DNA from: Parvicella tangerina
Lineage (GTDB): Bacteria > Bacteroidota > Bacteroidia > Flavobacteriales_D > Parvicellaceae
Reading direction: 5' to 3'
Length of the DNA: 64,000 bases
NCBI RefSeq assembly: GCF_907165195.1
Contig: NZ_OU015584.1
Coordinates: 1,798,001-1,862,000, forward strand
A program made the position numbers and the translations under genes. The notes below the pieces were generated by a model. The model had not been told where the DNA came from, did not search any database, and worked only from the letters and a program-made list of their open reading frames with translations. Positions 60,688 through 64,000 of the stretch are shown here, one piece after another. Within the stretch, counting starts at the first letter, position 1; every line of letters starts with the position of its first letter.

Positions 60688-61862
60688 GACCTTTAACAAG
60701 TGATGAGGAGGCTAAATTAAAAGCACTTACAGAGAATTCTGTATCGCTAACTTTAATAGAGCCGACTGAAACAGGTTTAAAGAAGTCTATCATGGATGCT
60801 ACTGGTCCAGTACGTAGTTATTTGAAGTCTAATGGGTTTCATGATTATTCTCTACAGTTACAAGGTCCAGATTATAAGGTTGTTATTGATGCGGTTTTGT
60901 ATGATGATCATGCGATTAAGAAATCAAGAACTTCTTTGTATCGTCCCAAAACTAAAAAGGGAGATCCTAGAATTTGGTTTACAGGGCTAACTAAATATGC
61001 AAATCCTAATGATATTCTAGCTCTCGTTTGTTTTGATGGAAAGATTCATGTCCTCAATTTAACACAATTGCCTGTGCGAGCTTTGATCAATTCAGTGGTC
61101 TTAAATCCACTGAAAGAATTGGTTGAAGAAATTAATGGGACGGAGAATGCTGTGGCGAATGAATTACTGCAAATGCTGAAAGAGATTGCTAAAAAGCCTG
61201 TTCCTTCGCTTGTGGATGCCGATACTTCTGTGGGTAGGACATTGGAAACTGCTTTGGGAATTGATATTAACTCTTCTAAAAAGCCAGATTTCAAGGGGAT
61301 TGAATTAAAGTCTTTTAGAGACAAAAGAGGAAACAGGAAGACCTTGTTTGCGCAGGTTCCAGATTGGAAGCTCAGCAAGTTTAAAAGTTCTGCAGAGATT
61401 TTAGATGCATTTGGTTATGAGAGAGGGGATGATTTCAAGTTGTATTGCACGGTTTCTTCAATTACGACCAATTCGCAAGGATTGTCTTTGCGAGTAGATA
61501 ATGATATCAACCAGCTCTTAGAATATTCGGATCAAAAAAGTATTGGAGATTTTGTGGTTTGGAGCTTAGAAAAGCTGCATAAACGATTGTTAGAGAAACA
61601 CCGTGAAACTTTTTGGGTAGCAGCCGAAACCTTGAAAGAAGATGGTAAGGAGTATTTTCAATACAAAGAAGTGGAGCATACTAAGAAGCCTATCGTCTCT
61701 CAGTTTGATTTATTGCTTGATCAAGGAGTGATTACTTTGGATCACTTGATTAAAAGAAATTCTAAAAATAGAGTAGTGGAGAAAGGACCACTATTTAAAA
61801 TTAAACCTAAAAGTTTGGATTTGTTGTTTCCTCCGAGTCTTAAGTATGATTTGTTAAATTGA
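60684..61862 (+). CDS. MvaI/BcnI-family restriction endonuclease
   Basis: The 392-aa protein has a nuclease domain with TSVGRTLETALGI, then KKPDFKGIELKSF, the PD-x4-E-x-K active site (about D202, E207, K209) of the MvaI/BcnI family. Those enzymes cut CC(W/S)GG-type sites; the specificity here is not known. An N-terminal extension of about 170 residues precedes the nuclease core. Its start overlaps the methyltransferase stop, giving coupled expression in the order methyltransferase then nuclease, which favours protection first. Confidence 0.85.
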   Translation: MRPLTSDEEAKLKALTENSVSLTLIEPTETGLKKSIMDATGPVRSYLKSNGFHDYSLQLQGPDYKVVIDAVLYDDHAIKKSRTSLYRPKTKKGDPRIWFTGLTKYANPNDILALVCFDGKIHVLNLTQLPVRALINSVVLNPLKELVEEINGTENAVANELLQMLKEIAKKPVPSLVDADTSVGRTLETALGIDINSSKKPDFKGIELKSFRDKRGNRKTLFAQVPDWKLSKFKSSAEILDAFGYERGDDFKLYCTVSSITTNSQGLSLRVDNDINQLLEYSDQKSIGDFVVWSLEKLHKRLLEKHRETFWVAAETLKEDGKEYFQYKEVEHTKKPIVSQFDLLLDQGVITLDHLIKRNSKNRVVEKGPLFKIKPKSLDLLFPPSLKYDLLN

Positions 61863-62441
61863 AGATATATCGATTGAGTTATTTTGGGTTGCTTTTCTTA
61901 AGTCTTGAATGAATAATCCAAGATCTCTAATAAATAGATTTCCGTTAATATTCTTTAGCTCTCTAACAGGTTGCGCCAATTGTGTGTATAGTGAAATTGG
62001 CATGTAAATAGCCACAAATGATCTGTAAAGATAACTTTTAACTCTATCAAGTGTCCATTCATCTGGATCATTAAACAATCCCCATCCAATCGTTGGAGAT
62101 AGGTTGTTTCCGCTACCACTAACTATAAGTCTTTCTTTGGCCTTAAAACTCTTGACAGAAATGAGTAAATTAAAAGGGTGGCCATATATTGAAAAGTCAG
62201 CCATCCAATTCCAATCGTTTCCAATTTTTTTATAAAAATTAGGAACTGCTGCCTGAAGTCCAAATTCGCACAATCTTTCTGAAATTGTACCAGTGGTTTT
62301 TTGATGAATTGCTGCTTGGTTATTAATAGCTTGAAGACTGTTTACTATTTCGTTTATTTGGTTGTATTTGGTTTCAAAGGTTTCGTTTTGAAGGTTCAAT
62401 TGATTTAAAACCTGAAGTATCAACTCGTCTGCTCTAGACAT
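61854..62441 (-). CDS. Hypothetical protein next to restriction system (195 aa)
   Basis: A helical N-terminal half (MSRADELILQVLNQLNLQNE) is followed by a beta-rich core (MADFSIYGHPFNLLISVKSF). The D...S-V-K pattern could be a degenerate nuclease-like sheet, but this is weak. It is convergent with the nuclease gene, overlapping it by 9 nt, and is followed on its own strand by the Roco gene upstream. It may belong to the same defence-type cluster. Function is not recognised. Confidence 0.5.
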   Translation of the reverse strand: MSRADELILQVLNQLNLQNETFETKYNQINEIVNSLQAINNQAAIHQKTTGTISERLCEFGLQAAVPNFYKKIGNDWNWMADFSIYGHPFNLLISVKSFKAKERLIVSGSGNNLSPTIGWGLFNDPDEWTLDRVKSYLYRSFVAIYMPISLYTQLAQPVRELKNINGNLFIRDLGLFIQDLRKATQNNSIDISSI

Positions 62442-62464
62442 AACATTAAAAAATTAGTTCTTTT

Positions 62465-64000
62465 TTAGTTCAGAGAAATGAGTGACTCTATTTTGGTTTT
62501 AAACCAGTTCGTTTGTATTAGGTCGGATTCTTTTAATGCATATTTTTCTAGATATGATTTGTTGAATTTATCTTTCATGCTGTAAGCCTTAAAGAAAATT
62601 TCGATGTCATCAGATTTAAGGTATTCTATGACTAACTCTTCATTACTTTTATCTAAAAACTTATCAGCTTCAACTTTAAATTCTTGATATGAAGACCTAG
62701 CTCTCTTGTAGTTAGAGACTATAGTGAATTTTTGTTCATTTTTCTGTCTAATTATCTCTTCGGTGTATTCCTTTACGTTGAAACCGACTAAATCCAGTTC
62801 TTCAATGTTTTTTGGATGATAGAGGTAGTTTTCAAAACAATAGTAATCAAGAATGTAATAATTTTCGTGTTTGGCTCTTATTCTCTTTATTTCAGTGTCT
62901 AGTAAAAAGTCTCTATCTCGCAATCCATAATAATCAGGTTTAGTAGTGACTTTCATGTAAACTGATGAACTATCTCTCTCTGCAAAAAACTTCACCCTTT
63001 TGAGTGATAGTTTGTTTAGTAAATCTGCATTCTTGTTCTCACAAATTATGATTCTTTCTTGACTTAAAACGTGTTTTCCGATGTCACTTGTTAACTTATA
63101 AACAGAGACTAGCTTTAAGCTAAGGTCACAACGAATCTCATCAATTTCATTAGCTTCGTATCTTCTTAAGATATTGAAATCATAGAAGTGTGGCTCAGTG
63201 CTTGTAACGCATCTGCTGCAGTTGCAAGGAATCATTTCTCTGACCTCTAGCTTATTAAAGTCTCTGTGAATTTGATTGATCGTTTTACGAATTAAGAACA
63301 AATACTCACGTTTATTTGGACCATTTAGTTCTATTGTAATTTTGTTATCGAAATACTTTTCTCGAATTATGGCGAATGTTCCTTCAGATTCTAAAATTAC
63401 ACCATAACGCCAATATTTGTTATTGTAAATATCCGAATTCAGCTTAACGATAAGTCTCGCTAAGATTCCCTTAGGCATGAAATTATAATTAAACTCAAAT
63501 CTTGAGTTATGTTCTGACGGCTTCCAATTATGATCGACTTCATCAACAGGTAAAAGTCTAGGGACTAAGTATTCACCATTGTCTAGTTCAAAACAAAGGT
63601 CAAACTTGTTATTCTTCATTAAGGAGAGTAACTCCCTAACCTTGTCTTTGTGTTCTTGGTTTGACCAAATACGAATGATATCATCTTTATTGAATCTTCC
63701 GTTCTTTTTAATGACTTCTTTATCGTCTAATATCTTGTAGACACCTTTAGTAATCCACTCGTGATTGAGCACGACAATATCTCTTAGTTCGACATCGTCT
63801 TGAAAATGAATTATTACCCCTAAGTCGTGAAAATATTCACTTAATGACAATGCGCTTTCTTCTTTTCTGTAATAGTTTTTACATATTTGTAAATATTCGT
63901 CTCTACTTATGTAGTTGTTTCCGGCTTTCTTAAGTGCTTCAATTTCTTTGCGGATATCAACCCAAACTTTAGGGAGAGGAGCTCCGATATGAGGAAGGTT
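62465..64000 (-). CDS. Roco-family protein, COR domain and C-terminal part (partial)
   Basis: The frame runs open to the window edge; a TTG at 63850 is not the real start. Upstream residues (GAPLPKVWVDIRKEIEALKK, ISRDEYLQIC) and downstream ones (SEYFHDLGVIIHFQD, VVLNHEWITKGVYKIL, EYLVPRLLP) form a typical COR (C-terminal of Roc) domain. A Cys cluster PCNCSRC follows near the end of COR. The last ~190 residues are an unassigned extension. In Roco proteins COR follows a Ras-like Roc GTPase, often with leucine-rich repeats, which should lie beyond 64000. COR mediates dimerisation and GTPase control. Confidence 0.85.
   Translation of the reverse strand, partial: NLPHIGAPLPKVWVDIRKEIEALKKAGNNYISRDEYLQICKNYYRKEESALSLSEYFHDLGVIIHFQDDVELRDIVVLNHEWITKGVYKILDDKEVIKKNGRFNKDDIIRIWSNQEHKDKVRELLSLMKNNKFDLCFELDNGEYLVPRLLPVDEVDHNWKPSEHNSRFEFNYNFMPKGILARLIVKLNSDIYNNKYWRYGVILESEGTFAIIREKYFDNKITIELNGPNKREYLFLIRKTINQIHRDFNKLEVREMIPCNCSRCVTSTEPHFYDFNILRRYEANEIDEIRCDLSLKLVSVYKLTSDIGKHVLSQERIIICENKNADLLNKLSLKRVKFFAERDSSSVYMKVTTKPDYYGLRDRDFLLDTEIKRIRAKHENYYILDYYCFENYLYHPKNIEELDLVGFNVKEYTEEIIRQKNEQKFTIVSNYKRARSSYQEFKVEADKFLDKSNEELVIEYLKSDDIEIFFKAYSMKDKFNKSYLEKYALKESDLIQTNWFKTKIESLISLN

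Noticed and set aside
61046-61378. 110-aa antisense frame in the nuclease gene
   Set aside because: Shadow frame within the MvaI/BcnI-like coding region.

Overview
The window looks like a chromosome segment of a Bacteroidota species, probably a Flavobacteriales-type marine or freshwater bacterium. The evidence is: two very long secreted proteins ending in type IX secretion (Por) sorting domains, a large Bacteroidota-style signal peptidase I, Rhs remnants of the MGCLKL/YRYG type, repeated matches to the Bacteroidota -7 promoter box TAnnTTTG, and starts without Shine-Dalgarno sites. No rRNA, tRNA or CRISPR array was seen.

Region 1 (1 to about 17.9 kb) is accessory DNA. It holds two related mobile modules, each made of a P-loop ATPase with a C-terminal winged helix followed by two tyrosine recombinases. 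Module 1 (about 0.2-6.8 kb) has an ATPase with an extra DnaG-primase-like N-terminus and a third, short recombinase. Module 2 (about 9.2-14.5 kb) has a divergent XRE repressor with palindromic operators and a nucleotidyltransferase-like gene pair at its end. In both modules the second recombinase lacks the box I arginine and the box II histidine, while the first is intact. Between and around them lie a ParE-type toxin-antitoxin pair, a truncated Rhs gene with a lipoprotein, palindrome-rich non-coding DNA, a candidate small RNA, and 11-bp phased repeats. A second Rhs remnant lies at 17.7 kb.

Region 2 (17.9-25.0 kb) is a complete histidine operon on the minus strand in the order hisG-D-C-B-H-A-F-IE, mostly with overlapping genes. 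Upstream is a promoter, a 17-residue leader peptide with four His codons, and a terminator that can be displaced by an alternative pairing: a classical ribosome-mediated attenuator.

Region 3 (25-56.7 kb) is ordinary chromosome: a SpoIIE-type phosphatase, two T9SS surface proteins, a MORN-repeat lipoprotein, a MATE transporter, a transaldolase-CBS fusion, lepB-dapB, a murein endopeptidase, a papain-like peptidase with a PrsW-like protease, a phenylalanine hydroxylase operon (phhA, an unknown outer-membrane-like gene, phhB), an SDR, a CIA30 gene broken by one stop codon, two glycosyltransferases, bioB, a histidine kinase and a CPBP protease. The phh operon has its own Tyr/Phe leader peptide (MNFNNNTYYYFLSN) and terminator, with the same logic as the his leader. 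A GIY-YIG gene lies inside a cluster of REP-like palindromes.

Region 4 (56.7-64 kb) is again accessory: decayed repeats, a G-quadruplex motif, a paralogue of the hypothetical protein at 16.7 kb, and a restriction-modification pair. The C5 methyltransferase carries an integrase-type N-terminal domain and its promoter overlaps four TGTCCG repeats; the nuclease is MvaI/BcnI-like. An unknown convergent gene and the C-terminal part of a Roco (COR-domain) protein running off the window follow.

The most noteworthy points are the two attenuators, the paired intact/degenerate recombinases with a primase-like ATPase, and the methyltransferase-integrase-domain fusion.
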